64,000 nt of DNA from Fasciolopsis buskii (GCA_008360955.1 LUCM01000020.1:208014-272013), one strand, 5' to 3'. Positions 38,694-50,524 are shown, numbered from the stretch's first letter. The notes: a model not told the origin generated them from the letters alone. Numbers and translations: made by a program.

Positions 38694-39900
38694 TGACCCG
38701 AACAAAACACCACGTTACATGATTCCTTAACCATAAGAAACGATGATGAACGGATTGGGTATCACTGCATCACTGTCGTGTAACCTAAAAGTGACGAATG
38801 GTAAAAAATCAGGCGTTGTGTAAGCAGAGCGCACTGATTATTAGGCCATTATATAAGTGCAAAACATCTTTCTGTCTACGTGCTGTCTGGCTCAATTGCA
38901 GGATCCTTCTCTGATTCAAACTGAATGTGAAACGGTCATCTTGACATCACTGTATGCCACTCACATCCCCAATATGCTCTCCGATCAGTTTTGTATGTTC
39001 TACTTCGTATTCCCATGCTCTAACAATCACATGTTTTCGTTTGTTAGGTGATTAGCACGTTCAACGGTCTGCAGAGTGAAAAGGAGATATGCACTCACTT
39101 GCTTCTTTCGTATTCACTCGTACATGATGTACCACGACGAAAAAGACCACAACATAATTTTTTTACTTTTCGGTTCTTTGGTCAAAGGTCCGGATATTTT
39201 TAATGCATGATCTGCAAACCAATAAAGGATGATCGTGCTCAGGAACTTCGGGATAGGACAAAGAACCGTTGGTCACCGGTTGTTTAAATGCCACGCAAAT
39301 GCTTTTCAATATCAAAGGCCAGGAGGACCAGAGTGATTGAATGCGTCCATCGAATGTGTAGTAACGTGTGGTAAGCCTTAGAAGGCACATCAGCCTTTCC
39401 CCGTTACAACCTGTACAGACAGCGTTGAAACTTGCACCCATGGAATATTTTTCGCAATCGCTCTGGCATTCATCTTCACGTTGAACGGTGAAGCGGACGA
39501 TTCACGTTAGATGAACTAACTGTTTTATTACCAATCTAAGTGGCGACAAAATTTTTGTACCACCATAAGTTTACTCAGTAACCACACTTCTGAGCGGCGT
39601 ACAACAATTGCAGTTATGTGAAACACCTAACTGAAACATTTCATTAGCTTAGCACTTGTGTAGTTCTCGTGGCCATTTAACCGAACTGCAATTTTTTATC
39701 CCCCCGTAATGGCTTTTTGACCACCAGGTATTGATTCTTGAGAAATACCTGGTCGAGATATGAGAATATGCGGCAGCAAACAAGTTTCCCGGTATTTCGC
39801 AAGTGACTATAAACAGCACGTTTTATAGGCACTCGAATAAGGGTAACGGAAAAGTTGCGGGAATCTGGGGAGCGATTTTCTCAGTCACAAGCTCCAAGCA
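37460..39900. other. Unassigned intronic sequence of PDSS1
   Basis: Part of the 12.8-kb intron 4. No recognisable coding or RNA feature apart from the AT microsatellite near 38.65 kb. Confidence 0.5.
38651..38690 (+). repeat. (AT)n microsatellite
   Basis: 40 nt of pure AT dinucleotides within PDSS1 intron 4. Confidence 0.95.
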
Positions 39901-39949
39901 TAAGTGCAGCAGGCATGCCCCAAAGCCATCAAGGCCCACTACATGGGGG

Positions 39950-41940
39950 GAACGAGAGACCGGCAATCATGACACAAACTTGGAACGGTATAGAATCACA
40001 TAAGGTCTCATTAGGTAGGGCAGGGAGCCGAGCGACAACGGGTTGTCAAACTCGATTCCAAAATCAAGAATCGTCTAGCGGACTGTCGAAGCGACTTATG
40101 AAACGAGCCCGAAGGAATCACAATTAAAAGCTACCAATATCAGTTGCTTGGTTTATGGGGTACCTAATAGAGGGTGCCTCTGAGGTGGTATTCTATCGTG
40201 CCCATGAGGGATCTTTCAGCTCTTTGGTCCTCACAGATACTCACTTCTCAACTGTGGTTCCGAGAAGCTGAAGCATGCATCAGCAAACACATCCCGGCAA
40301 ACCGCTCGACAGGCTGACTAAACCAGGTTGAAGGTAACCGAAGCCTAAAAACTCCGATGAGACGGTGTTCAGTATGCGAAGGCTAGGCCTAATTAGGAGA
40401 CCTACTATACGATCCACTGGCTGTAAATGAAATCTGTCGCACTATCAGAGCTGCATGTGTCCCTCAAACGAATGACAAACTGGCTCCCAGGGAGCGACCG
40501 AAAACGATGCATCAACAAGCTGGTTAGGTGACGCGGGGAATGTCTCTTGTATTAACTAAACATGGAACTTCAACACCATGTCTTCTACTAGCTCCGTAAT
40601 TTGTATCACGAAGTTCCTGAGAAGTGACGCACCCTGTGCTCCTCCAGCTCAGAAGGACATTCTATATAGGATACTGGAATGTGAGAACCTTCCGGATATC
40701 AGAAGTCAGGCCGTGACCATGAGCATGCTGCGCAACTATCAAGTGGATATTGATTGTTCACTCGAAGTCAGACTAGGTGGTACCGGCATTCGTGCAGATA
40801 GTCACTACCGGTTTTATCACAGCGACCCAAGTAAGCAAGGAGTGGCAGTGCCTTCAAGTCATCACCCCTATTCCGTTCTGTTCTCTTGGCAATCGACATC
40901 ATCAAGGGCCGTCAACTTTACCGTAGTTGCGACCTACATTCCAACTCTCCCATGCAACAGTAGCGTGAAGGATGAGTTCAAACAGTAGTGACATGCATCC
41001 TCAAAAGAGACATACCTATCATAGCGAATGACTGAAACGCCCGGAAAAACGTACAAGGTGCCTCGACAAGCCACATTATCGGAAAGCTCGGTCTGGGTTA
41101 GTACTGTGAAAAAAGCGACAGGAACATTAACTTCCCTAAACTTAACCGGCTGCGCATAACGAACACACAATTCCAGCACCCAGAAGACACCTTCTGGCAT
41201 GATATTCCAATGGTAGTAGAACAGTCCATCAAACTGGTAATGTGTTAAGCCAATTACGACAAATTTCATCAATAAAGGACTGCAGATCGCATGCGGTGCT
41301 GAGGCAGGTAATAAAGGGGGCTCATACCAGGGGCTGGTATGCACAACTATTTGCCTTCCGTTGGCGATCCGTATAAGGGCAACTCCTGCGAGGCATTTCA
41401 AAGTGGAACCTCGTAAGTCCTGAGAGAAGACAGAAGCTCCAATGGTGGAGAGTGAACAATGGTTATCAACGGACTCATCTACTTCACTCGACGATGCGGG
41501 AGATTCAGCTGATTTGCCGGGGGTAAATTAGAGGTCGCAGTACAACAGGATGCAATGGTTAAACTGTGAACTACAAAACGTCGTTATAAGGAGTGGATAT
41601 CTGGAGATACTGTCCTTCTTTCCACCGTGGCTAAAGATGCCCGTTCACATATGGAGACTGGAAAAGTAAAGTGAATTTCTCTGACACACCCTTCAATGTC
41701 AGGCAACGTCGCAAGACTTCATAGTCGACTGAGGCAAAGAGTGCTGTAAGATGAAGAAAGGCGGAGACCGTGGGTCAATGAATGGTGTGTCTATGTCCCG
41801 AAATTTGCTACCAAATGAAGACTTTGTCAATAAAGATTCAGCCCGGTTGCAACCCGGTTTGATTCTCGTGCATAGGCTCTTCGCGAGCTTTAGATTACCC
41901 GTGGAGAATAATCCCCATGTGCTACCTATCAAACTAATTC
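39950..41940 (+). mobile_element. RTE-like LINE of a third lineage (5' leader, endonuclease, linker)
   Basis: The leader (CACATCCCGGCAAACC, GACAGGCTGACTAAACC) leads to an endonuclease split by a frameshift: WNVRTFRIS near 40678, then SQAVTMSMLRNYQVDIDC, EVRLGGTGIR and FTVVATYIPTLPCNSSVKDEF to 40984. The second half (ARKNVQGAS, NRLRITNTQFQHPE) reaches 41200, and KEWISGDTVLL near 41600 with a degraded REMEW region is the linker. RT is absent. It is embedded in PDSS1 intron 4 in the opposite orientation to the gene. Confidence 0.75.
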
Positions 41941-42269
41941 CTCTGTGTTTATTTTAACGCGAGCAGCTATCATTTTCCTTGTAACTCAATGATGTCACCG
42001 GTTCGTGCCATTCCTTGGGTACTTGTTCGCTTGCGCAGATTGTTCTCAGATTTATCAACTCCTGAGGAAGGACAGAAACAACCCATCTGATCCGAGTACT
42101 TTCTGGTTTTTCAGAAAATCTATTTCCCTGATAAACCCGGTTCCTAATTGAGACAGGTCAGGGACCAAATGGATTGAACAGACTGCTCTCCCTCTTCCTC
42201 TCTCTTTAGAGGATGTCTCTGAAAGTAAGCTACTGACTCATCCGGTTCCTTAATCGCCTGCCTTACGCT

Positions 42270-42690
42270 TGACTTTTGTGGATCAGTACCAATGGGCTAT
42301 ATGGAATGGCTTACCTAAATCATGTCCTGAATGTCAATGAATACAGCTCCGGCGAAGTAGTCCCGTGGTCCTCCAGGTTGGGTATGCATTTGCGCTAACA
42401 ACCAAATAGGAAAAACGAATGATAGAGTGACTGATCCGAGTAGATGGGCTTCCATTCAGCCAGTCGCTGCTGTTTTGTGGAGAGATTCTCGTTAGAAATA
42501 AAGGCTCAATTGCTCTGTTCAGCGGCTGGGCTCCCTAGCAGTATCCTCCCATCATTTGAGTGAATTACAAAATCAAATCCAATTTCATATCAAATCAATC
42601 GTCACGCAAGATAATCAGAACAGGGATGCCAATTCCATCCGGCGGAGTGGGTAGAGTGATAAGTATACTCAAGCTCAGAGCTCCCGCGAC
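42270..42690 (+). mobile_element. RTE 5' leader fragment
   Basis: Matches leader blocks of the copies at 27.5 and 32.4 kb: AGTAGTCCCGTGGTCCTCC, AAAAACGAATGATAGAGTGACTGATCC, GCTTCCATTCAGC, and AGATAATCAGAACAGGGATG. It ends before the endonuclease and is followed by unrelated sequence. Confidence 0.7.
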
Positions 42691-43288
42691 GGGTTAACAC
42701 ACTATTGGGTTGTGAATCAGACCACTGAATCAAAGGATACGCTTAATGTCTCCAAATACAGACTCCATCTGTGGTGTGAGCACTCGCAAAGCATTGGATA
42801 CCAAACAACCACCAGCACTTTCTTATGCGAAAAATTGTGGTCCGATAGATGCAATTGGGGATTAGAATAGCGATGAGGCAAAAACAAACTGGATGCACTA
42901 ATTAAGCGTAAGTATTTACTTCACTTAGGTACTAAAATAGATAGGACAACAAGCTACCCTAACCGGAACTGTTGGAAAATTTAAAATCGATATAGGCGAA
43001 AGGCCCATGCAAGATCGCACATTTCTGCAGTCACTCTAACCATCTAGGATATGGTTTTTTTCGTTTCATTGTTCGCTTGTCAGGTGATCCGGATCCATTA
43101 CTCGTGGTCATGCTGATGTCGAGAGCTGTCTGAGCACGACATCCCAATGTAAACTGCTGGGCTGCATCCTAATCAAAAGAAATTCGTGGGCACTTAGGCT
43201 GGATGGCTTCGTACGTGCCAATAGTAGTTGACCAAGAGCACTGTTGTCCGTTCGTTCTCAAACAAGCAACTTGTCATCACTGATGGCT

Positions 43289-43713
43289 TTTGATCTACCA
43301 TGATGAAAGTTTTTCGAAAGCAAAAAAATCGACGAACAATATTCACTGCCACTAGCAAGATTCAGTTAGCACAAATGATTTTATCCGTACAAACGGCAAA
43401 CAGCAAACAGATTATCGAAGAGATACTTTAGACACTGTTATCCGATTAGTCTAACCGACATAGGAAAAGGTCGAAAAAGAAAACAAATCGATTTGAGCAA
43501 TGTGCGCATCCAAAATCAATCAATACTACAGGGAAATCAGTGCGAAATCGGGTTATCGCAAATTTTGACCTATCGATTGTTTGCCAGTTGACCATCACAA
43601 CTTTGTACCGGCTCAAGATTAAAACATAAAACGTAGGCCAATTATCATTACGAAAGACTGCGGATGAAAAATCGATTGGCAATCTTGATGCACAGAAACG
43701 TAAAACGCGACGT
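43289..43713 (+). repeat. 425-bp repeat, copy 2 (unknown family)
   Basis: Matches 23251-23675 with one mismatch that I found (position 43473). It lies in PDSS1 intron 4. Confidence 0.95.
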
Positions 43714-44279
43714 AAAAATGACTCTCTTTATCGCCGGACATCTTGCATTGATGGGGCCGATTGCATCAGACCAGAGGCATAGCAATTATCGGAAAACTGT
43801 TTGTAGTTGTATTGTATTTTAGTGTTTTACGTACACAGGTGTCCGCATTCCAGCCACCTCATAAGAATGCAAAGCTAGAAAAAAAACGTAGCGAACAATA
43901 GGACATCTAAAATTAACGAGACCGTGTAGAAAATCAGTCGTGGTCTGTACTCGATCGGTTAGAATTCGGGCTAGGTAGGGGATAGTCGATACGGTATGGA
44001 GCGCAAGGTAGAACGCGTCCTGGCATAGGAACGGTGTAAGGGATGGACGGCTTCAAAAGAATTTTATGTTGAAATTTTTCGGCCGGTCCAGAGTTCATCC
44101 AGTGACATGTAACATACACCACTAATAATTGCCAACCCACGACGAAAGGTTTCGAAATTTTTTTCGTTAGCCAGTAAAAGTGACAGAGGAACAACAGAGG
44201 AGAGCGGAGAAAACACATCGATAGACAAACAGAGATAGTGTTTTGCATAACCTAGAGATGTCGGAGTCTTTTTATGTAA

Positions 44280-45610
44280 AGTTATAGCCTTCTAAGATAT
44301 TTTAAATAATTGGAAATGTAAGAAGGCCATCGTACTTTTTTACCAAGAGTAATTTCTAAGTACTTGATGGACTCTACCCCAGTGAATAGTTCGGTGTTAA
44401 TGAAAGAAGGATCGGACGGGTAAGCAGACCGAGAAGAAGCAAACAAACATTGGACACATTTTGACAAATTAGGATTTAAGCTAGGGCGAAGTGAAAAGCC
44501 ATGAATGAGAGATAAGTTGTTGCAAAACTTCAGGAAATCTTCAGTTCCAGATGCAGACTGACAGAGAAAAACGACATCAGCATGCAGGTCGCTGATGCAT
44601 TTTGAGAAAAAATAAGGAGAAAGGACTGCTCCCTGAAGGACTCCGGAATTATTTGCCAACCGAGTAGAATTTTTTCGTCCCAGTCTTGTGCACTGAGTTC
44701 TGTTGGCAAGCTAGTCTGATAGCCATCCCAAGAGGCTCTTGGGACAGCCGAACTGTTCTAGTTTGCGAGGAAGCAAAGACCGTGGAACAGAGTCCAATGC
44801 AGAGGAAAATCCATGAAAGTGTGTCGGACAGATGTGACGCATGTAACCAAGGACTTGGTCATATTATGAACCACGGAAGGTACAGCATCCAAAGTGGACT
44901 TGTTTGGTTTGTACGAGAACTGAAGGGGTGATCAGGCACACTAACAGAAGTTAGGCGACTCAGGTCGGCGCATTCTGTTAGCTTAAGACCGCATGATGTA
45001 AGAGTGATGGGACGAAAACATTTGGCTGGAATACTTGAATTACTAGATTTGAGGATGAGCACAATATTGACTGATCTCCGAAAATCGGGAATGCAATGCC
45101 TGCATGAGGATATATTAAGAAGGAAATTAAATGTATCAGTAAGTGGAGTCACGTCGTACTTTAGTGGAAGGACCTATACCCGTGGTTATTTTGGTCGAGC
45201 GAAATAATTAGAACACTTCTTTCTCAGAAGACAGTGTTACATCGGTGCATTCATCGGGGAAACATGAAGCTGCATACGCATTACGTGGACCAAGAAACAC
45301 TCAGTTGATACTTTCTAAATCTGCAGTGCTGCTTACTGGTTTCGTTTTCTTTCAATACAAAACCCGAATTCCTTGTCAAAGGCGTCCGCTTTTGCAGCTG
45401 ATCAGGAGTTGACTAGCATACGACGAGTCCCTTCGTTTTTATTTCCCTTGATATTAATGATGAAAGGAATCTGACTTCCTGGGAATCCCGTAATTCATAT
45501 AAGTGTTCCTTGCGTTTCCCTAGAGTAATCAGTGTGGGTGGGGCAATACGGCTATTACAGAGAAAAACTGTTTCTAGGGGGAAAACACATATTAGCTTGA
45601 GTATATCCAC
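44280..45610 (-). mobile_element. Dead CR1/Jockey-like LINE RT, minus strand
   Basis: Minus-strand reading from 45152: VTPLTDTFNFLLNI, IPAKCFRPITLTSCGLKL (45020-44965), FSSALDSVPRSLLPRKLEQF near 44813-44755, NNSGVLQGAVLSPYFFSKCI (44655-44595) and NPNLSKCVQCLF (44485-44450), then SIKYLEITLGKKVRW. This is the block order of the RT of CR1/Jockey-type LINEs; the catalytic YADD is not intact. It is parallel to the PDSS1 transcript. Confidence 0.8.
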
Positions 45611-46429
45611 AAAAAGGTTGACATTATAAATTAGGGATTCAAAGGAAAACCATGAAATCGCATGAAAAAGAGATCTCAGAGATAAAAAAAGAATATTTTC
45701 CTCAGAAAAAACTATGTAGTTGTATTATAATTTGGTCGGACTCGTTGAAAGATTGCAAAACCTATTCGGAAATAAACTTTGGATTTTAAGTAACAGATAA
45801 TGTGCACTGGCTGAAGATGGAGCAGCTATTTTAAGACCGAATAATTCGGAACGATTGATACTAATTTTCTCGAGGGTAGAATTACCTCTTGGCTAGTGGA
45901 ATAGCTGGATCAGCCTAATAAAGCAAAGAGAAGGTGTCAAGGCGTGATTAAGAACATCTATGATGATGTGTAAGTTAAAATCAAGCAGCAGGATCAGGAA
46001 GGGCAGAAAAGAATCAAAAAAGGACGAAATAACCGTTTGTGTACGAAAAGGAGCGACGTTCATGTTCTTTATAACTATGCTCCATTGACGAGAGATCTTA
46101 GATAGGCGGCTGTCGAAACTGTTACATCGTTTAGTCCGCGGAGAAAACAAAGGCAGTATCTATGTGTATCCCGACTGCGAAAGGTTGGTTTGGTAAGAAC
46201 TGGGACATTCATCCCGAATTAGCATAAGAGAAAGTAAAATGAGGAACCACCAATTCCGTTCGCGTAACTAATTGCATTTCTGAATACAATGACCTCAAGC
46301 AGTACGCGAAACAATAACAATGATTCGGTGCTGCAAACGAAACTGATGAAACCGCGTGGGATTTCGGATGCAAACAACCAAAGTACCTAAACAGGAGCAG
46401 AAGGTGGACGTAAGCAAATAGGAAAAGAA

Positions 46430-48690
46430 AAAAATGAGGCTGCAGTCAACATACGGAACAGCATAATTGTACGAACGAACTGTTCAAATCATTCTGATTC
46501 GATAGAAAATGACAACACGATCGCCACCGTTCACCGTCCACTAACATATCATTCAGTGTCTCCAGCCAACTAGTTGACGGGTCTTTCGGACCCCAACCAC
46601 GGAGACGTGAGATGCCTACCTTACCTAAGTTCGCTGAATATTTTCTCATCCCAAGTTGCCATGTCATTTGTTGTCCTCCAGGTGGCTTCTTCCATTTCTT
46701 AGGAGGAACACAAAATAGGGCACGGTATGGTAGACGAGTGTTCGCCATACGCAACACGTGACCCAACCAGCACGGTCTACTAAGCTTCATATGTCGAGAT
46801 AAGATATTCTCGGAATTAGCACCCGGTCACTCCATCCAATCCTAGCTATACTACGTAGACATCGGTGGTCGAAAACCTCAAACCGACGAACATCGCCCAC
46901 ACGCATACTCCACGTCTCGCAACCGTACAACAGAACTGAGCGCACTGCAGCACATTACACACGACCTTTCAACCCCAGTGAACTATCAGGCCGACGCCAC
47001 AAGTGCTTCAATCCAGTGTAAGCTGCTCGAGCCTTCGATATGCGCGTGTCCACTTTACTGTCATGCGACCATCGTTCGACACGCAGCTACCAAGGTATGT
47101 AAAGCGGTCCACAATCGTTAGTTCCTCTCCATCCAGTATCACGTTTGGCACTACCGTCGTCCAGTCCTGTAACAGCACTTTGCACTTTGAAGGTGCAAAG
47201 CACATGCCAAACCGAGCTACACACCTCGAGAATTTGTCTAGTGCACGTTGTGCATGGTCCGCGGATTCGAACAGTCACAACATCATTTGCGTAACCTGGA
47301 TCACACAGCTCTTGATCATCTCCCTGTTCCATTCCTACATCCTGGAGATCTCCTAAAGCGTATTCCATCACCTCGTCCATGACGAAGTTGAACAGGAGTG
47401 GACAAATGGGACATCACTAGTCGTTTCGAATGAACTTGATAAGTCATCATATACCCTCACGCAACCATAGGTGTGCAAGTACAATGCTCGCAACAGGCTT
47501 ACGAACTTCGCCGGCATACTAGTGGAGAGCACTGAATAGTGCCGTTCGATCCACTGAGTCGAAAGCACCTTTCAAATCGAGAAAGACTACGATCGCAGCG
47601 CGGCGGTGAGTGTGCCGTGTTTCGAGTACTAGATAGGAATAGTTTATTGTCTACACAGAACTGGAAAAGCCTTTCTCCGTTATCTGTTCGCTGAGCAGGC
47701 CAGGCGCACCGACCACCTAAACAGGACTTTGATGCACTAAGTTTTCCAACTTGTGCATTAAAATCACCTGCTACCATTACAATGTCAGAGCGTTTTCTCT
47801 TCCGAACAAGCGTGACGAGGTCATCATAAAACTCGTCTTTCTCCACGTCAGTACTGCAGTCTGTTGGAGTGTATGCCGAGATAACAAATAAACTGTGCTT
47901 AACACTACTATCCTTCCCGAGACTGACCCCTGCAGTCTCACGGCGCACAAGCGACTGATGACTGGGATCCAGTCTAATAAGGATGCTTCAACCTTCGCAA
48001 TTAGGACTATTCCCAAACTGCGTTGACCTACAGCTTGAATCGCTTCGTCTCCTGAATTGTGCAGGAAATATCTTGACGAGACATTAGGCGCTTTCAATTG
48101 AATTACTCCACTCGAATCCTGACTTCGTGTTTTACTCACGCAGCAGGCATCGATCGCAAGTGAGTCTACTGTCAGAGCCAAACACGCCCGTCGGTCAGTC
48201 TGCACTAAAGTGCGCACATTGAAGGAATCGAGATTCTGAGTCCGACGAGGCTTGAGAAGGTGTGAGCTAACAGACTGAAAGCCAACTACCACACCACTTG
48301 ACATTGAACTGTTGTGAGTATCGGGTGTTTTCAGTGGGAACATTGTGAGTAGGCAGAAGGGCTAAAGAGATTTGGTTGGAGACAGAAGAAACAGGTTGAA
48401 TAAGAGAGGATACTCTGAGCAGTAGCACACTTATCAATACCCATTCCACCTGCGCTCGATGCAATGGGCAGCGCGGTCCTGATTAGCCTGTGCGACAACC
48501 GATTCAGTATGTGATTATTTGTAGACGTGTAACTCATGGGGAGTGATGGGCGGGTACTGCTAGGGAGTGCAGCCACTAAGCAGAAGAACGGTTGGGGTTC
48601 TCAACCAAAGTCTTCGGTTCTGACAAGGGCCTGACCGCAAGGCAGCGGAGTGTAGCTGAGTGGAAGCTCAGACCAAGATATATATATATT
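46430..48690 (-). mobile_element. Internally deleted RTE-like LINE, minus strand
   Basis: Leader 48690-48344; endonuclease 48343-47640 with FNVRTLVQ, VSKTRSQDSS, AYTPTDCSTDVEKDEFYDDL and VAGDFNAQVG; at about 47638 the endonuclease stops and continues directly inside RT (ETRHTH, then KGAFDSVDRT near 47570). Then SETTS, YANDVVTV at 47290-47265, SKCKVLLQDW, FTYLGSCVSNDG, and the C-terminal RPCWLGHVLRMANTRLPYRA (46781-46722) with STSWLETLND. About 1.1 kb is missing relative to the copy at 27.5-30.8 kb. The C-terminal 355 bp are identical to 52852-53206. Confidence 0.88.
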
Positions 48691-48741
48691 ATATATTATA
48701 TATATATATATATATATATTGATATATATTTATACATATAT
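48678..48741 (+). repeat. Interrupted AT/ATT microsatellite
   Basis: AT dinucleotides with a few ATT/ATTT breaks, at the point where the RTE leader of the minus-strand copy is truncated. Confidence 0.9.
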
Positions 48742-49436
48742 GATTGGAGCTGTTAGCGAGCACTGCTTTATCGTTCTTTTTTTCAGGCCGCCGTTTATAT
48801 CTCTGGCAGAGCCGCTAAACCTGGGTAGACTATAATGCGTCGTGCGACTTTCTCGGAACGTAATCCGGAATGAATGTCCCAGTATTTATCAAACTAACTT
48901 TTCCCAGTTATGATACATATACATACCGTATCACGATCTTGCTCCAATGGGTTTTGAACCTGTTTTTTTTCTCAGATCGATAGAGTTTGAGACACACTTC
49001 TCGTCTTAGTACATCCAACAGCCTGGAACCTCACGCTTATGAAAATCTCGATCACCGAAACGGTTCTAATTAGAGTGTCTCAACATACAGTTGCCTTACT
49101 CATGGCATGCATGTGGATCATAGAAATTACTCCCTTCATGTAAATCACTATGAGTAATGAAAAAAAGTTCGCAGAATCATAGATTTGAAATGAAAAACTA
49201 ACAGGAGTTCTCCTGGTGGACTCTCACGAGTGAAAAACAGGAAGGCGACGATGCACATCCTTGAGAACCGATCCCAAGTGCAGCTTACACACAAACTCTG
49301 CAAAAAAAAAAACAAAATTGGTAATCTCTTGAAAAATCGGAGTTAGACGTTCACACTCAGACGGCGCTTGCAGTCCAGCGTGGTTCAACTATCTCGTTCA
49401 AAGTAGGACGTGCACCGCAGGAAGTTCATGTAGATT

Positions 49437-49784
49437 TTATTCCAAGTACAACATCCGATCTTTGATATACCCGTAGCAGAGTTGCACGCTACCTGGAGAG
49501 CCCCTAAGCTGCAAATCGCGGAATGGCCGCCACTCCGGTAGTGAGTACAGCTGCGGACAAATACAGTGGCATTGTCGAGAATGTGACGGTATTCTGGCAA
49601 ACGTTCTCTCTGTAAAATACTGCAAGTCCACTGGTGGCACAGTGACGCGTTGAATGTTCCTACCAGAAAATAAGGTTCCGGCTCCATGTCTCATTCCGTA
49701 GCCTTCTACGTAAGCAGAGACGTACGAACCGAATTTTCCTACAATCAGCTCTACTCTAACCCCAAAAATCGTTGGGCCATCCAC
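49437..49784 (-). CDS. Possible orphan terminal exon inside PDSS1 intron 4
   Basis: A 115-codon open stretch begins right after an acceptor-like site (CTTTTTTCAACTCAG|GTG, a strong pyrimidine run) and ends in TAA overlapping an AATAAA signal (TTGGAATAAAATC). It lies on the PDSS1 strand between exons 4 and 5, and its phase 0 entry is compatible with the phase-0 end of exon 4. I do not recognise the translation (it starts VDGPTIFGVRVELIV). An internal TCTG|GTAGGA could be a donor, and a second frame is also open over 49385-49687. It could be an alternative 3' exon, part of a nested gene, or chance. Confidence 0.25.
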   Translation of the reverse strand: MDGPTIFGVRVELIVGKFGSYVSAYVEGYGMRHGAGTLFSGRNIQRVTVPPVDLQYFTERTFARIPSHSRQCHCICPQLYSLPEWRPFRDLQLRGSPGSVQLCYGYIKDRMLYLE

Positions 49785-50248
49785 CTGAGTTGAAAAAAGA
49801 GAGTAAGAACTGAACTATAGGTTACTGGCTTGCGAATGCCATGCTTTGCTTTGTTGCTTTGCAAATTCGGTCGTTCAACCAAAAGCTAGATGTGGATATC
49901 CTTAGACAAGTCCCTAATTTGGTCTGGGCAGCCGGGTCGTAGAAGGCCCATGGACTAGCAATGGATTAACGATCGATGGTAGGAAGAAGCAAGGAAGGGT
50001 TGACACAAACATCTATTTTTGCTACTTCTCTTGAGTCTTCCCATTTTTCGCCATGGTTCCCATGGTATAAAGTTTGCGGTCAGATATGTGCGAAATACGC
50101 CACTCAAGCACTTTACGGATCTGAGAAACAACAAAGCAGTAGGCCTTCGTGATCATTAAAAAGGCTTTTATATTCCAACGGCATCAAATTCACACTTTCT
50201 ATAGCCGTTCATGGGAGTGAGAAGCGACAAACTGTGATTTTTACTCAC

Positions 50249-50358
50249 CGCTTTGCAACTGTTCGCAATCAAACTGGCCGTTTTTCTGTACGTCTTGTCC
50301 AAATACACCTGGAACCGTTGTGTATCATCCGAGCTACTGGATAATTGCATTAATTCAC
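50249..50358 (-). CDS. PDSS1: PDSS1 exon with the KTASLIANSCKA helix
   Basis: Carries residues 199-235. The sequence GELMQL, then YLDKTYRKTASLIANSCKA, contains the conserved KT pair (K224, T225) that contacts the allylic diphosphate and the family's near-invariant SCKA end. It starts in phase 1 directly after the 54-nt intron and ends in phase 0 at GCG|GTGAGT. The next recognised exon is 12.8 kb downstream at 37.46 kb. The frame is intact. Confidence 0.93.
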
Positions 50359-50412
50359 CTAAACAGATGAACAGAACAGGAACAGTCGATGACTTGCGAC
50401 CAGTAAACTTAC
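50359..50412 (-). other. PDSS1: 54-nt in-frame intron 3 of PDSS1
   Basis: A GTAAGT donor and a CTGTTTAG acceptor bound 54 nt with no stop in the exon frame. Removing it gives DLIH-GELMQL, as in the family. Retaining it would insert 18 residues without a frameshift, just after the first active-site half. Confidence 0.85.
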
Positions 50413-50524
50413 CGTGGATCAAATCAGCGATCACCTGGGATAGAACAGATATCACTTGTGTATCTCCAATCTCAGCAAGTAGACGTGACGATTGAGTTAA
50501 AATATAGTCGCCACCTAATACGGC
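50413..50524 (-). CDS. PDSS1: PDSS1 exon after FARM (AVLGGDYIL)
   Basis: Carries residues 162-198 plus the first base of codon 199. It opens with AVLGGDYILTQSSRLLAEIG, matching the AVLxGD helix that follows FARM in PDSS1 and bacterial octaprenyl synthases, and ends in VIADLIHG, the usual E/DLxxGE turn. The acceptor is TTCTAG|GCC in phase 0, consistent with the phase-0 donor at 59072. The donor is CACG|GTAAGT, followed by a 54-nt intron. The reading frame is uninterrupted. Confidence 0.93.

Noticed and set aside
47003..47356. 117-codon plus-strand open frame
   Set aside because: It is antisense to the RT of the minus-strand RTE copy, whose conserved blocks (SKCKVLLQDW, FTYLGSCVSNDG) read on the other strand.
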